From NCBI GenBank assembly GCA_002751075.1, contig NAOQ01000153.1, positions 101,878 through 125,313 on the forward strand: a stretch of DNA of 23,436 nt, read 5' to 3'. Within the stretch, counting starts at the first letter, position 1. Each line of letters opens with the position of its first letter. Below are positions 12,051 to 23,436 of the stretch, piece by piece. The notes under the pieces are model-generated. The model had not been told where the DNA came from, ran no database searches, and saw nothing but the letters and a program-made list of their open reading frames with translations. The translations under genes were made by a program, and so were the position numbers. Origin of the DNA: Ichthyophonus hoferi (taxonomy: Eukaryota; Opisthokonta; Ichthyosporea; Ichthyophonida; Ichthyophonidae).

Positions 12051-13657
12051 TTGCAGATGCGCAGCTAGAACAACAACTGCGACTGACCAACATCAACTCG
12101 TCCACCACGCACTTATACCCTGTTAAACCGGATCTACTATGTACGGCAATGCGATAGTGTCTTTTAGTGCAACATTTCCTAATTGTATTTAAAATTCTAT
12201 TGATTTCTTACTTGAGAATCTTGATTTACCTATTCAGAATGCGCATCCAAAATATTATCTCTTACACTAATGTTTAACTTAGACGTTCATTGTTTTAGCT
12301 CATGCTAACTAACTCGGACTACTGGGAGATCCAGACCTGCAATTTACATTGAACACGAACAGAAAAAATAGCTCGCATCTTAATTTATTTTTAGACATCT
12401 TTTTCGGTCAACTCGCATACTTTAGATTGGTCAAAACCATATTTGAGTAGGTGTGTTTTTAACCAACCAGATGCTCCATAAACATTGAGTAGTGCGCTAT
12501 AAGCAAAGTAGATGTTAGTATGTATTTCCGTGTAATTAATTAGACCTCTTGGCCATTACACATAGTGATCCGGTGTAGTGTACAATTAAATGCAGTTATA
12601 GTGGTCTAAATAAATATGTTGAAATTAAAAAACAAGTTTATTATTTAGGAATATTTAATCAATTATTTATATGGTAAGTAACAAAGTAGTTAAATAGATA
12701 AAAAACACAATATAAAGTTTTGGACGGCGTATGTCTATAAATACAATCAATGAGAGCCTCACCTGGGATTGTTAAAGACACGATTTATCACATGCACAAT
12801 AAAGATTGTAGCCACTAGGATAGTGGGACACGGAAGTATAGAGGCTGTGTAAATAATAGTTACAATTGGTACTTTAAATAGTTGTACAAATTATATATAT
12901 ATAAAAAGAACAAAAATAAAATAAAACACCCAGTAATTTGTTTTCTTTAAAAATGCTAGTAATTTTATTTTATCAAAATGATATAGCAATGGTTCGAGCT
13001 CTATTTAAGATCACACAACGAAGCGTCGTATATTATAGATATTATATGGCGTATAGTAAACAACGACTTTGGACCAATCATATTATGCCCAAGCACCATA
13101 CAATATTGGATTATTGAGAGATCCCGGCACTTGAGCTACAATTGTTTTACAAATAAAGGCCAACTAAAATAAATAAATGGTTTATGATACAATGAGTCAA
13201 CAAAGGTAATTTTGTTAGAAGGAGAAATTACATATATTTTTATATTTATTACTGTGAAGCACGCATGATACGTATCTATTATATATTTCGGTATATCTAA
13301 TCATGCACCCATCATTTGTTTAATTGAACAATAGATTATCCCGGGATTATAGTCTAAGACACAAGTAGATGTACAAAAGATCTTATTTTATTTAATACAT
13401 TTTATTCTGTCTAGAAACTAACTTCCAGAACTAGATTACCAGATGATATCTAGGCTTTGCCATAGCAGGTATAGATATAGTTGCATTCAAATCACATTCG
13501 GATAAATAAGTGGCTAATCCTATATGCATGTACACAATAATTAACAGCCATAAATATTACACACCAAATGTCTCCCTATATATTTATAAATATAATTACT
13601 TCAAATATTTGATAAATGCATACCATCTATAGAACCCTATACAGTGAATAACGCAAC

Positions 13658-16600
13658 ATGCCGTCAAATTTGAATATTTTACGCGTGCATATACCGACTA
13701 TATCGTCTTTACATCTTCTTGCTCTGGTTCTTCTCTCCTGCCTAATAAATGGCAATGCAACAGGTAGGTGCTCCATCTATTCTTTATTTACTGTTTTTTT
13801 TTCTTTTTCTTTTTTCTAGGGCCCCCTTCAAAGCCTGTTAACTCATAAGTCATGGCTCCACCCGAGTGTCCCTGCAATTATATCTCTCCCCATCCCATCC
13901 CTTCATATAGCCATGATATATATTCCTCAGACTTTGATATCAGGATTCATTCATTATGGCTATTAGAATTAATGCTAGGGTTATTAATAATGGTATTATT
14001 ATTTACACGGAACGCACTTCCTAGCACATAATAAACCAAAATATAGTTTTACAAATGCAAATAAAAGAATAAATTAGGCCATTATTATTTTAACCTACCA
14101 TCACCTGTTACCATATGACCTAAATAAACATTTATTTTTATATGAATTAATAAAAATATTTAGATGCAAAAGCAAGTATTGCTATTAGATGCTATTGGGT
14201 TCTTTTAGTTTGGCCCACTAATTGATATACGAAATTTACCCAAAAGCGGCACAGCTTGTGAAAATATCAACTTACATTTTAAAACAGTGCTTACAAATTG
14301 CCCTGCAGCCACTGTCAATACATTTAATAAACACTTTATTAGTATATATATAGGCCATTATTATTGTACATCTAAAGTATTAAGGAAAAGCTCATAGAGG
14401 TAAACGCAAAATATCATACATATATATCAGTAAACTTTTGAAATTATCTATCAGAAATTTGCAATACAAGCAAGTTCCAACGGAGTTATTTTGGACAATT
14501 TGAAGATGCTTGTACCAGCACTAAAAACAACGCAATAATTACTTGTTTAGACATGTTTCTGTTCATGCATACCTTATTATGGCAATTGTGAGGCATTAAG
14601 TTTTACTTACTTTTGAAGAGAAAAGGCAAAAAGCAATAAGGCAATAGTTTTTTTATTCCAAAAACCTTCAATTTCCACAGTACAGAACAACAGAAGTGCC
14701 AAGTTAGGACTTTCCTGGTTATTTTTATAGCTATGATCTAATGCATTATATACGTTATTTCTAAAAATTGATTGCAATATATAAGATACAATAAAACGTT
14801 TTCTCTAATAAATCATTTTAAATATGAATTATAGCGTATGTCTAAACAATACAGCGACCACAAGTTTTTGTTATTAATAGTAATTATAATGAACCATTAC
14901 ATAAAACTATTCTGCCTAAACTCTTCCAAGTATTTCTTAGGGTTAGATTAACAACATATATATATACTCAGTTACAAATTTGTAACCAAGTAATTATGCT
15001 ATTAAAAGATAGCTAAGTTGTGATTACATGAGATTTCAACAAGAAGAACCTAGGAAAACAATCTACTAACATATATTTATATTTTACACAACATTAATGT
15101 GTAATGAAGCTTATATCTCCATTGATAAAAATAACACCTGCCTATCTATTTGTATATCTATTAGTACTAATACTACAATATGTATATATTAATTAATCTA
15201 ATGTATAAACATTATCCTAGGTATCAACATACTTTTGAATTCTAATTTTGAAGACAGGTCTACATGGATAAAAGTTGGTGATGCAGGATTCACATACAGC
15301 AACATCAACGATAATACCACCAGTGCACGGGTTATTGTATCTAAGGACTATAATACACATAGTGGAGGTATGTATGTGTTTTGATTATAAGAAATAGGAT
15401 TAATTTGAAAACACAGCAATAAAATTAAAAACAGGAATAATCACACAATAATATTAATAACAATTATATAGCATTATATATTAGCCCACTCTCCAGTCAA
15501 TCTAAGCATTTTTATTGAGTTTCAATGGTTTTCGTTCAGGTGCTTCTAAAATTCTAATACTAAAATAGCATGGTAATAATATGAAAACCGTAACAACATA
15601 TATAAATTTATAGACACACATTCTATTTATCTATTAAAGATACCCAACCTGAATCATTGACAGTATCTGAACCACACTCTTATGGCAATTGTTACTGAGA
15701 GAATAAGCGATAACTTCTACTCCAAAAAAAAAATGTTAGTAGTCTTTAACTTATGTTGCTAAGCCAGAGTTTATTACGACAACAGAAACTCAGAAAGCGA
15801 TCTGGTTACTCTTGTTAAGTAAACCATTTATGGTTTCTTATCAGAAACTTACCTTCAAAGATAATGCTATAAATCACGTACATTTTTCTATCAAGGGACA
15901 GAAGTCTCCATTAATTTGCTTTAATCTAAGGTAAAATAATTAATTATGAGCGAATTAATCAAGCTAAATAACACGATTAGCAATCACTTATGCACGGTAG
16001 AAGTGGACTGTAACCTACGTGGTTTAATTTATGCATTTTACCCAGTGATACACTTTCGGTAAGAATCTAATATCAATTACTTTAATTATATAGAGCTACT
16101 ATAAATCAATCTAAATACCATCGGGGTTTCACTTAATAACGCGAGAATATTTAACATATCATATTTATACCAAATTAAGTATGTGATTATATGGTAGATA
16201 AGTTCTTGCTATATGGAATTGCAACAACAGTACAATATAGTTATATATATATCACTATATAAGTAATATATATAGATAATATGCAATTATATGCTCTTAT
16301 ACATGTGACACTGTATATCATATAATATATTTATACTATAATCAAATGAGATTACTACTTTGCATTGGTTTACTCCATTTCATTAATAAAATACAAATCG
16401 CACCAGTAAACAAGCATCATATCTCAATATTTCATGGCCCACTGATTCTTTTCATATGCATTCCTATGTAGGCTGTAAAAGTTTTATTCTAGGTCTGTGT
16501 ATGTATAAATATATTAGGAAATAAAGATACCTTCATAATTTTTCTTGCACAATGTGCTTCCAGCACCTTAAAAATATGTTTATATATGTACAAATGCATA

Positions 16601-19600
16601 TGCAACCATATATCTAACTTTATAAACATGCTTTGTCTTACCTTAGGAAATACCTGTAAATTTAACAATTTAATTGATCGTCTAATAAATAAATTATGAT
16701 GAATATTATGGTATACATTATTTATGACTCACTAAAGCTACGTAAGACAATCGTATTTAAAATCTAATTATGGTGAAAAGCAAGAAAAGACTTGGGAATA
16801 TATTATGTCTTTTCAAGGGCTATGTTGGTATATCTGATAGACTTAAATTATACAAACATTAACGTCAAAAAATAAATAAATACAATTCTATATTTACAGG
16901 GGTAAGCCAGGGGGTCAATATATCGGCAGCAGATGCAGGTTATCTAATAGTTTCCGCCTGGGTGTATGCAACCGATTCGGCGTTTCCCTTCTCACTTTCA
17001 CAACAAGATCTTGCTCTTCATGTCTGGACACAACATAAGCATAATACCTGGAGTTATAAAGTAAGAAAACTTCACTTCTAAATAAGAGTTTCTGTCCAAA
17101 TACCAACCCTTCAGTTAAGTCTAATATAAACAATGTTCAGAGTGATAAAAATTGTAATTATCAATTATAACTAACTTTCGGGTGTATTACCGCTAATGGC
17201 TAAGCATCAATAGAGAACACAAATGTCCAAACAACAGACAAAGGGACAATTCAGCACGCCAAAAATATTTTTGTTTTTAGGAATGTTAAGCTTTTGACAT
17301 AGGAAAATCATTTAAATAATAAGGCTCTCTGGAGTATTTATAATATAGTATGGTATCATATAGTATATGATAGTATAGTCATTTATTAGTATTAATAGTT
17401 TGAACTTTAAGCGTCACTTGAGCTTAGGTCGGTTGAAAACTAATACTTCAAATCTTTCAAAGTCGCTTTTTGGCATTTTAAAGGTCCTCTCATCGGAATT
17501 TTTCTTGGTAACATCAGGCGAGGAAGCATTTTATTATTTTGTGAAAGCACAAGGGTATATATTTTTTCACATTGTATTATTGAATCAACTTGTCTATAAG
17601 TTATTTATTTATTTTTGCCGGATAAATTCACTTATATTATTTAAAGATAAGCCATAATGATGTATAATTAACATTATATTTAAATACTTTACTTTGCGTA
17701 TTATAATAATCATTTATTTTTATTGGAGTCATGCCTTTTGTTGCTTTTTTTATTTATAGAAAAACGAGTTTATATAACCCTAAAACGAATATTATGTTAA
17801 AATTTCTCATGTTTTTTATGATAAACCAATTGATGTATGCTTTGATCAATTATTTTGCAATTTCCAAGTCTATGGCTAATTACCATTTCCTTCTTACCAG
17901 CCAGAAATATATAATGATAGCCCAAGAAAAGGACAAATATTCCATTAGAATACAATAATGGAAAGACTTAACACTATTTTTTTTTTGTTTTTAGTATAAT
18001 TTAATGTATTTTTATAGGCATTATATACATATATTATGTTAAAATATCAGTATAGTACGTTGGTACCACCTACCTATACACGCATTATAATAGCTAGCTA
18101 TTACATCCTTTATCTGCGCTTTGTGCTCCATTTTGATATCTTTGTATTATTTGATACCAGCCACTATTATTATTATCTGTATTTAATACTTAGATAATAT
18201 ACCATCATATATCAAGTTCTTTATTGTTACACCGGCTTAATCAATTATATAGCTACATCTTTAAGGTAATAACTACTGCTATATTTAAACATTGCTTGGT
18301 CTAAAATTTTGGTAGATAATACTATCTTAATATAATTATATCAAGAAAAAGAGGCACATGATAAATATAAAGAACAAGGCATACACAGAATCTTAGTGCA
18401 TTATTAACGTACACCATGTATAATACCTGCTTATATAATTATTTACCTGTATCAGTCGTTATAATATACAAAAGGAATGAAGCATAACAACTCCCACCAC
18501 TGACTCTTTATAGTGGATCGGGTTTCGCCCCGTCAGAAACAAATGGACCCAGGCAATAGTACGTGTCCCGGTTCAGTCTCAGTTGCATTTTGCGCGAGTA
18601 GAATGCATTTTTCGAAATCATAAGGGGACTATTTACTTCGATGATGTGACTGCTAAGTTGGAATGGCCATTAAAAGCTACCAAAAAGTCAACAACTACGC
18701 ATACACGTACAATGCTTGTCTCTCCCGAGAGCATAAATGATGATTATGATAATAATTCAAAAGGCCTTTTAGAACATGCTCATAAAAAGAAACCACAGGC
18801 AGTCAAAGCCCGTCATGCAACCAACAATCTTTACGTGAGAAAGACTAAATCGCATAAGACTAAAACCGACACACATCCATCACCTACGCTAGTTGCACAA
18901 GTTTCATCTCACCATACTAGCATTCGGACCACTAGAAAACTAGTTAGTCACCACCACACACATGCAACTACATCCCACCCCATTGCCACAACAAAAAATA
19001 TTTCCATAGCAGATACAAAACAAAAAAACTCTTCTGAACATCTAACATTATTCAATAAAGTACCATTAAATACCACAACCACTAAGACCAGTACGGAAAA
19101 AAATTCCCCTGATATCAAATATGTTTTTATTGGACTGTCTATTTGTGTTCTCCTAGTTATACCGGTTGGAGGAGCGATATGGTATAGACATCGAAAAAAG
19201 CAAAATAAGAAACCCAAGTCAATAGATGATGCCATGACGCGTCAAGAGGCCTTGGCTAGAAGTGAGGAGGAAAGAGCAGCACAGACAGGTGATTTTTGTT
19301 TTTATTTTATTATTTTCACTATTCTCTAAATGATCTATCATACCTAAGACAATAGGAAAACATACTCCAGTGGTTCCAATTAGCGCTGGTTCACCGAGTA
19401 CTGTTATATCTAAATTAAACAATACCTAACTAGGAGTATTTTTAAATAATATTACAAATTATTAACTTTCTCTCTTAATCTACGCTTTCTATCCCTAATT
19501 AAACTAGACCTAACCCCTATCTTACTATCAGGCGATCTGGTAAATGTATTAGACAGGTGGACTGAGCAATTACAAACAAAGGGAGGAAAAATGAATGAAA

Positions 19601-19929
19601 CTCAGCAAGAACTACCATACCAAAATATAGACATTGCTGGGTACCATAGTAACAATCGAAATTCAGTAACTCTTCATGACTACTTACATCAGTCTGTTCA
19701 GGCTGACGTGCCCACACAATCCTTACTCAATGGTTTCTACCGACATTCATGGTACAATGGTGATTACAGAAATCCACACCCATACATGAGTGTTAAGGCA
19801 AAGGAAAGAGATTCCAGTATTTATGGCAATAACAAACCAGTCACAGGGCATGGACAATATCAGGGATATCTCTCGATCTTGAGAGATCAAAGACAAAAAC
19901 CCAATAGACAGGCACATCGCAAAGCATGA
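13658..19929 (+). CDS. Single-pass membrane protein with CBM4/9-like domain and Tyr-rich tail, 5 exons
   Basis: Exons: 13658-13763, 15221-15367, 16900-17060, 18514-19288, 19532-19929, all joined at GT-AG introns with matching phases; 528 aa. In order: hydrophobic signal peptide (about 10-33); a jelly-roll domain (about 37-189) with NSNFEDRSTW at its start, a YLIVSAWVYA strand and GTIYFDDVT at its end, the pattern of carbohydrate-binding modules of families 4/9; a stalk (190-340) rich in Thr, Ser, Lys and His; a membrane span (about 341-362, core GLSICVLLVIPVGG); a basic stop-transfer RHRKKQNKKPK; and a 166-residue cytoplasmic part. The last exon has ten Tyr, including YQNI, YRNP and YGNN, of the YxN type bound by Grb2-like SH2 domains. 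Several N-glycosylation sequons (such as NAT, NTT, NIS, NSS) lie in the ectodomain. I infer a cell-surface, sugar-binding receptor or adhesion protein. The ligand is unknown and I recognise no named orthologue. Confidence 0.85.
13764..15220 (+). other. Receptor-like gene intron 1
   Basis: 1457 bases with no supported coding content. Near its left end is a strong pyrimidine tract (about 13792-13817) ending in TTTTTTCTAG, a good-looking acceptor. It would open a ten-codon exon ending in a stop (GPPSKPVNS), so it is probably unused or leads to a truncated product. The phrase AGGCCATTATTATT occurs at 14076 and 14352. Confidence 0.7.
15368..16899 (+). other. Receptor-like gene intron 2
   Basis: 1532 bases, AT-rich, with several TATATA clusters around 16240-16340. 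I see no exon, RNA gene or element on either strand. Confidence 0.7.
17061..18513 (+). other. Receptor-like gene intron 3
   Basis: 1453 bases. It contains two AT-rich open stretches, 17400-17657 and 17731-17958 (85 and 75 codons, different frames). Their Phe/Ile/Tyr/Lys-heavy composition is what AT-rich non-coding DNA gives. No domain or splice context supports them as exons. Confidence 0.65.
19356..19429 (+). CDS. Possible alternative last exon of the receptor-like gene
   Basis: After an AG at 19354-19355, a stretch in the right phase for the exon 4 donor (G|GA) stays open for 24 residues beginning GKHTPVVPISAG and ending SKLNNT, then stops with TAA. Used in place of the 19532 exon, it would give a receptor with a short tail without the tyrosine motifs. 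Against it: the acceptor has a weak pyrimidine tract and no canonical poly(A) signal follows closely. Confidence 0.3.
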
Positions 19930-19941
19930 CTTTGTGGAATT

Positions 19942-19947
19942 AATAAA
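19942..19947 (+). terminator. Poly(A) signal AATAAA of the receptor-like gene
   Basis: A canonical AATAAA begins 13 bases after the TGA stop, with GT-rich sequence (AGTGTTATT) about 25 bases further on. This implies a very short 3' UTR and places cleavage around 19960-19975. Confidence 0.75.
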
Positions 19948-20169
19948 GTGATAATATATGTACTCCGAAAAGTGTTATTATTAATTCAGTTGAGTCAATA
20001 ATTCAGGGACTCTTGAAGCTGCAAATGAGCGAGTATATATTATGCAATATCAAATCCTATTGTACTTTACTATAACACAAGCAATGAATATATATGATGT
20101 AATTACATTTCATTATTACTCGTATCCATATGCTTCACCTTAATCACCGCAATATATATATCAATTCAA

Positions 20170-23005
20170 TCATATACAGTCTTGCATCAGTGTCCTGCAT
20201 TTCAATTGGTGATTTCTCATCTCAGTGAACACGGCGTATTTTGCTGTGTGATAATTGACTATTGTGGAGTCTGGAGTAATGGTTTCTGATTGGTGGGTCA
20301 TGGCTTGCATGGCATCCTGTGATTAGGGCACCGTTGTATTAGCCAAACTATTGTACGATTGGTTGAATGGGCAAAACAAATATCCATCTAAACCATACAA
20401 TAAAATTAACCTATTGACATTAACAGCTTATTATCAATTATCAAGCATTTTCCTATGCTATCTAATTAAATTAGCCTGTTATAATCTAGACAGCCCGTTC
20501 ATAAATGTTCTTTTATTTTATCCAGTTAAAATGGTTTCTTAAAATTTAATGGAACATATGAAACCATTGTCCCTTATTACCTGTATAGTGACAAAGTCCC
20601 CGGAGACTGCGGCCCCTAGGACTGCAGATCCCAAAAGTACGGAGTCTTCCTCTTGAGAAATAACCACTGGCAGACCTGCATAGTCACATGGTATGATAAA
20701 TGGCCAATTAGAACAGACATATAAATGATTGTACATCTGTATGACAGGCCATGACAATTTCATTGGTCCAATATTAGAACTAAATTTAACTTAAGCCAAT
20801 CAAATAGGAGTTACTCTCTATTAGTAAGGCTATATATGGCTCTGTATGTTATTTTGAAGAATAAATTTCACAATAGGTTATCAGCTGTTTGTTCAAATAA
20901 TTATCACACTCATTAGTGTGCCAAGGGGTATTGGACCAGATTAAATTAAATTTGTAAGCATTTATTTGGGTGCACTATATTATATAGGGAATAGCCAAAG
21001 TTCATTTCCAGTCAAATGTCATTTGACATATGCACGCAGACACACGCATATAGGTATACGTGTTTATATGTTTTAGATAACTTCACTATAATGCTGTGAT
21101 AAAAACATAGAATTAATATTTAAATTTAATTTCATAACCTTTTAAATACCACATTTAAAATCCCGCAGTGTCAAATTAACTGTGGTTTGTCTTTGCACTC
21201 TTATTATAAGTAGCATTAATAGCCAATCATATTTATGGCTTAATATTTAGTATCAGATCATAAACTATCTTATATATATGTACTATTCATAGTCATGTCA
21301 CTGAACTAAAGAAGAAAAAAAGAAAACAGAGAGAGAGATGAGTGATTAATCCAATAATGTGCTGTTATAGCTACATATGCACATCTACCCACACATTACA
21401 TATGGAGTAAACTAATATGAAGACTATGTTATATTATTATAATTTTAAAATAATGTAAATTGTGATTCGGGGCACCCAGCATATATATATAATAATAATA
21501 ATATGAATAGATACATAAATATATACATATAATTTTACGTATACACTAACTACTCCATACGCAAGCATACATCCACATCATCTACCTACCTCATGAAGTG
21601 TATACCATTTTTTAAAAAAAACAAATATTAAAAGATATAGGAAGCATTTAAAAATCTTTCAAGTATTTTAAAACGTACCTGTAGCATTTGCATGCGTTGC
21701 AACATAAAGATCATTTTTTGATAGACCCCCACACATGAAAATAGATTTAATGGTATGACCGGATTGGTTCATAGATTGAACGATATCACGTGTTCCATAC
21801 TGAGAAGAATTATGAAGTATTAGGTGGACATAGAATGTTAATACTTCTCACTTCAACAGAAAATTTAACTCTATTTGGGGCTTTGTAATCATATATATAC
21901 GGCATTTATTTTACAAAAATATTTCCAATTAATGGTGGCTATTTAAATTTTAAATTAAATACTTATTCATTTCTGTAATAGGCAATCATAATTGTGAGGC
22001 CGACCTCATCTATGTGATACAAAGGATTGGTTGATTAAAGTTTAATGCACAACTTTAAAGAGTAAAATTATAGACCTTGTTATATGATTGGTAGTTCACA
22101 ATTACATGTGCAGTTAGAAAGACTGGAATCTTTTAGTTGAAGAAACGAAAAAGAGAGAAAGAGAGCAGAAGCCATTAAATTTTAAGTGACCAATAAAATG
22201 TGTTAATATAGGAGGATATATTATATTAAGCAAATGCAGGTCAAAAATAAACATATAAATTAACATTATCCAACGATAGATCGATATATAGAAATACCAA
22301 TATATGTCAAATGCCCATTGCAGAAATAAAAACAGGATGTTCAATTATTCTTACAAACATTATTATTAATATTACTACAAGTATTATATCACTTGACAGC
22401 TTCCATGTAAGATTAACACATTACTACAATATAAAAATTACACATACATTGTAAGTTTGATATATAGCCAATCACAGACACAAGCAAATATATATATATA
22501 TGGCGTCCCCATATATATCTGTACATTAGTCTTTGTATTCAGAATTATAAAACATAAACATACACGGATAAAGATAGGATATGCTAGGATACATTATAAT
22601 CTATATAATAGGAAGGTTTGACACCTACAGCCAATGATTGCACGGTAGCCAGATATAGCAGGGCAAGACTATCAATATTATTGGTCAATGACAGACCAAT
22701 CACAGAGCCCCTAAGAGTAGGGTCAGCGTGGGGACTACGGTTGCCATGAAAATAGGGCAGCACATGTATACCACTGCTGAGTTTATCTTGGGGAAAAAGA
22801 CGTGAGTTTATTAAATGAATGTATAAAAAATAAACATATAATCACCATATAAAGGCAGATTAATAAACTCACCAATTTTAACGTTCTGTTCCTTGGCCAT
22901 GGTATGTAGATAATCATTGAGATATTCATAGACATTTTTATTGGCTCTCTTGGAATCAATTTCCAGCTCCCCATAGCCTGAATGCCCTTTGACTAGGTGA
23001 TCAAT
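20170..23005 (-). CDS. FGGY: FGGY-family carbohydrate kinase, C-terminal part (5 exons, 5' end outside window)
   Basis: Exons in transcript order on the minus strand: 23005-22873, 22786-22629, 21799-21679, 20675-20581, 20316-20170; together 217 codons plus stop, with GT-AG introns and matching phases. The peptide follows the C-terminal half of the animal FGGY carbohydrate kinase domain-containing protein block by block: IDHLVKGH, the FHGNRSP loop, [11 protein letters not shown], the nucleotide-site [30 protein letters not shown] and a tail with KYAVFTEM. Members of this orthologue group phosphorylate D-ribulose to D-ribulose 5-phosphate, thought to be a metabolite-clearing step in the cytosol; the substrate here is inferred from orthology. 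The N-terminal sugar-binding half is not in the window. The first exon seen starts with a clean acceptor (TATAG|ATT) and the intron before it exceeds 430 bases. No damage is visible. The gene converges on the receptor-like gene. Confidence 0.95.
20676..21678 (-). other. FGGY intron (1003 bases)
   Basis: No coding content seen on either strand. It carries two CCAATCA heptamers (20796-20802 and 21223-21229), a purine stretch near 21309-21340 and short ATA trinucleotide runs near 21490. Confidence 0.75.
21800..22628 (-). other. FGGY intron (829 bases)
   Basis: AT-rich with no coding content that I can support. It holds CCAATCA/TGATTGG words at 22085-22091 and 22468-22474 and an AT run near 22487-22502. 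Confidence 0.75.
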
Positions 23006-23436
23006 CTATATGGCCACCCTTTTAAGGTTAATATTCGTCCTATTATATTGGAGAAAGTTACACCAAAAGTGTGATTGTAGTTCATTCTTATATTATCAAT
23101 ATTTAGACCAGATTAAAATTTAACTAACAGGTCTCATTGCATTAATTAATTTTAATTTCCTCCCAATCTACAATTAATTCCAAAATAAGCACGCTACATT
23201 GTGTACCAACATGGAGATTATTGTAAACCTTGGCAAAAAGTAGTAAAAACTACGTGCAAAACATAGGTGAGAATGTAATCGGCATACATCCCATATTCAA
23301 TTACATTATTTTTGAATTTTACTGTGGTAACAATTATGCTGCTATATTATTGCCACTATTTTAAAAAAATTATTATTACTGAAAGAAACAACAAAAAAAA
23401 AAAAACACCTATATATATATATATATATATAGTTAA
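23006..23436 (-). other. Partial FGGY intron, continuing beyond the window
   Basis: The preceding FGGY exon, expected to encode the region just before the IDH motif, cannot be found here on the minus strand. The stretch therefore appears to be intron out to the window edge. Confidence 0.7.
23410..23432. repeat. (TA)n microsatellite beside a poly-A run
   Basis: About eleven TA units at the right edge of the window, preceded by a 13-base A run at about 23392-23404. Confidence 0.9.

Larger units (their letters stand above)
11111..13657. other. Intergenic region between AMT and the receptor-like gene
   Basis: 2.5 kb with no supported host gene. It holds the candidate AMT poly(A) signals, a hairpin at 11564-11584 and decayed repeat copy B (11575-12050). 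The rest, about 12060-13657, is AT-rich with no recognisable content. The promoter of the downstream gene is expected near 13658, but no clear core element is visible. Confidence 0.7.

Noticed and set aside
12991-13001. GGTTCGAGCTC, resembling a tRNA B box
   Set aside because: No matching A box or cloverleaf can be drawn around it.
17400-17958. Two plus-strand open stretches in receptor intron 3
   Set aside because: They are in different frames with strong AT-driven composition, no recognisable domain, and not needed to complete the gene: exons 3 and 4 already join in frame across them.
18534-18536. Alternative acceptor CAG for receptor exon 4
   Set aside because: It would put the downstream frame out of phase with exon 3. 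The acceptor at 18511-18513 keeps the phase and adds the first strand (WIGFRPVRNKW) expected in the domain.
18948-19235. 95-codon open stretch on the minus strand
   Set aside because: It is the reverse of the stalk and membrane span of the receptor-like gene, whose own frame has splice-phase and domain support.

Overview
The window is AT-rich, intron-dense eukaryotic nuclear DNA. Every intron I can place is GT-AG, the standard genetic code is used, and exons are clearly richer in G+C than the DNA around them. Two of the three genes encode proteins that align closely with animal proteins. The third has a layout typical of animals and their relatives: secreted carbohydrate-binding-type domain, membrane span and tyrosine-rich tail. 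I infer an early-branching animal such as a sponge or placozoan; no species can be named from the sequence alone.

Layout. Bases 1-3656 hold no gene I can support. Bases 3657-11110 (+) carry a complete 12-exon gene for mitochondrial aminomethyltransferase, the T-protein of the glycine cleavage system (406 aa). Bases 11111-13657 are intergenic and contain one copy of a decayed repeat. Its inverted relative lies in intron 6 of the aminomethyltransferase gene. Bases 13658-19929 (+) carry a 5-exon gene for a single-pass membrane protein of 528 aa: signal peptide, CBM4/9-like jelly-roll domain, Ser/Thr/His/Lys-rich stalk, membrane span, and a cytoplasmic tail with ten tyrosines in its last exon. 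A possible alternative last exon would replace that tail. On the minus strand, 20170-23005 holds the last five exons of an FGGY-family carbohydrate kinase; its upstream exons lie outside the window.

The last two genes converge, with stop codons about 240 bases apart. The three genes have no obvious shared pathway. Two are metabolic: one-carbon/glycine metabolism, and phosphorylation of a sugar, probably D-ribulose. The third looks like a cell-surface receptor. The most interesting items are the receptor-like gene and its possible tail switch, the inverted pair of coding-like repeats, and a strong excess of CCAATCA/TGATTGG heptamers through the non-coding DNA.
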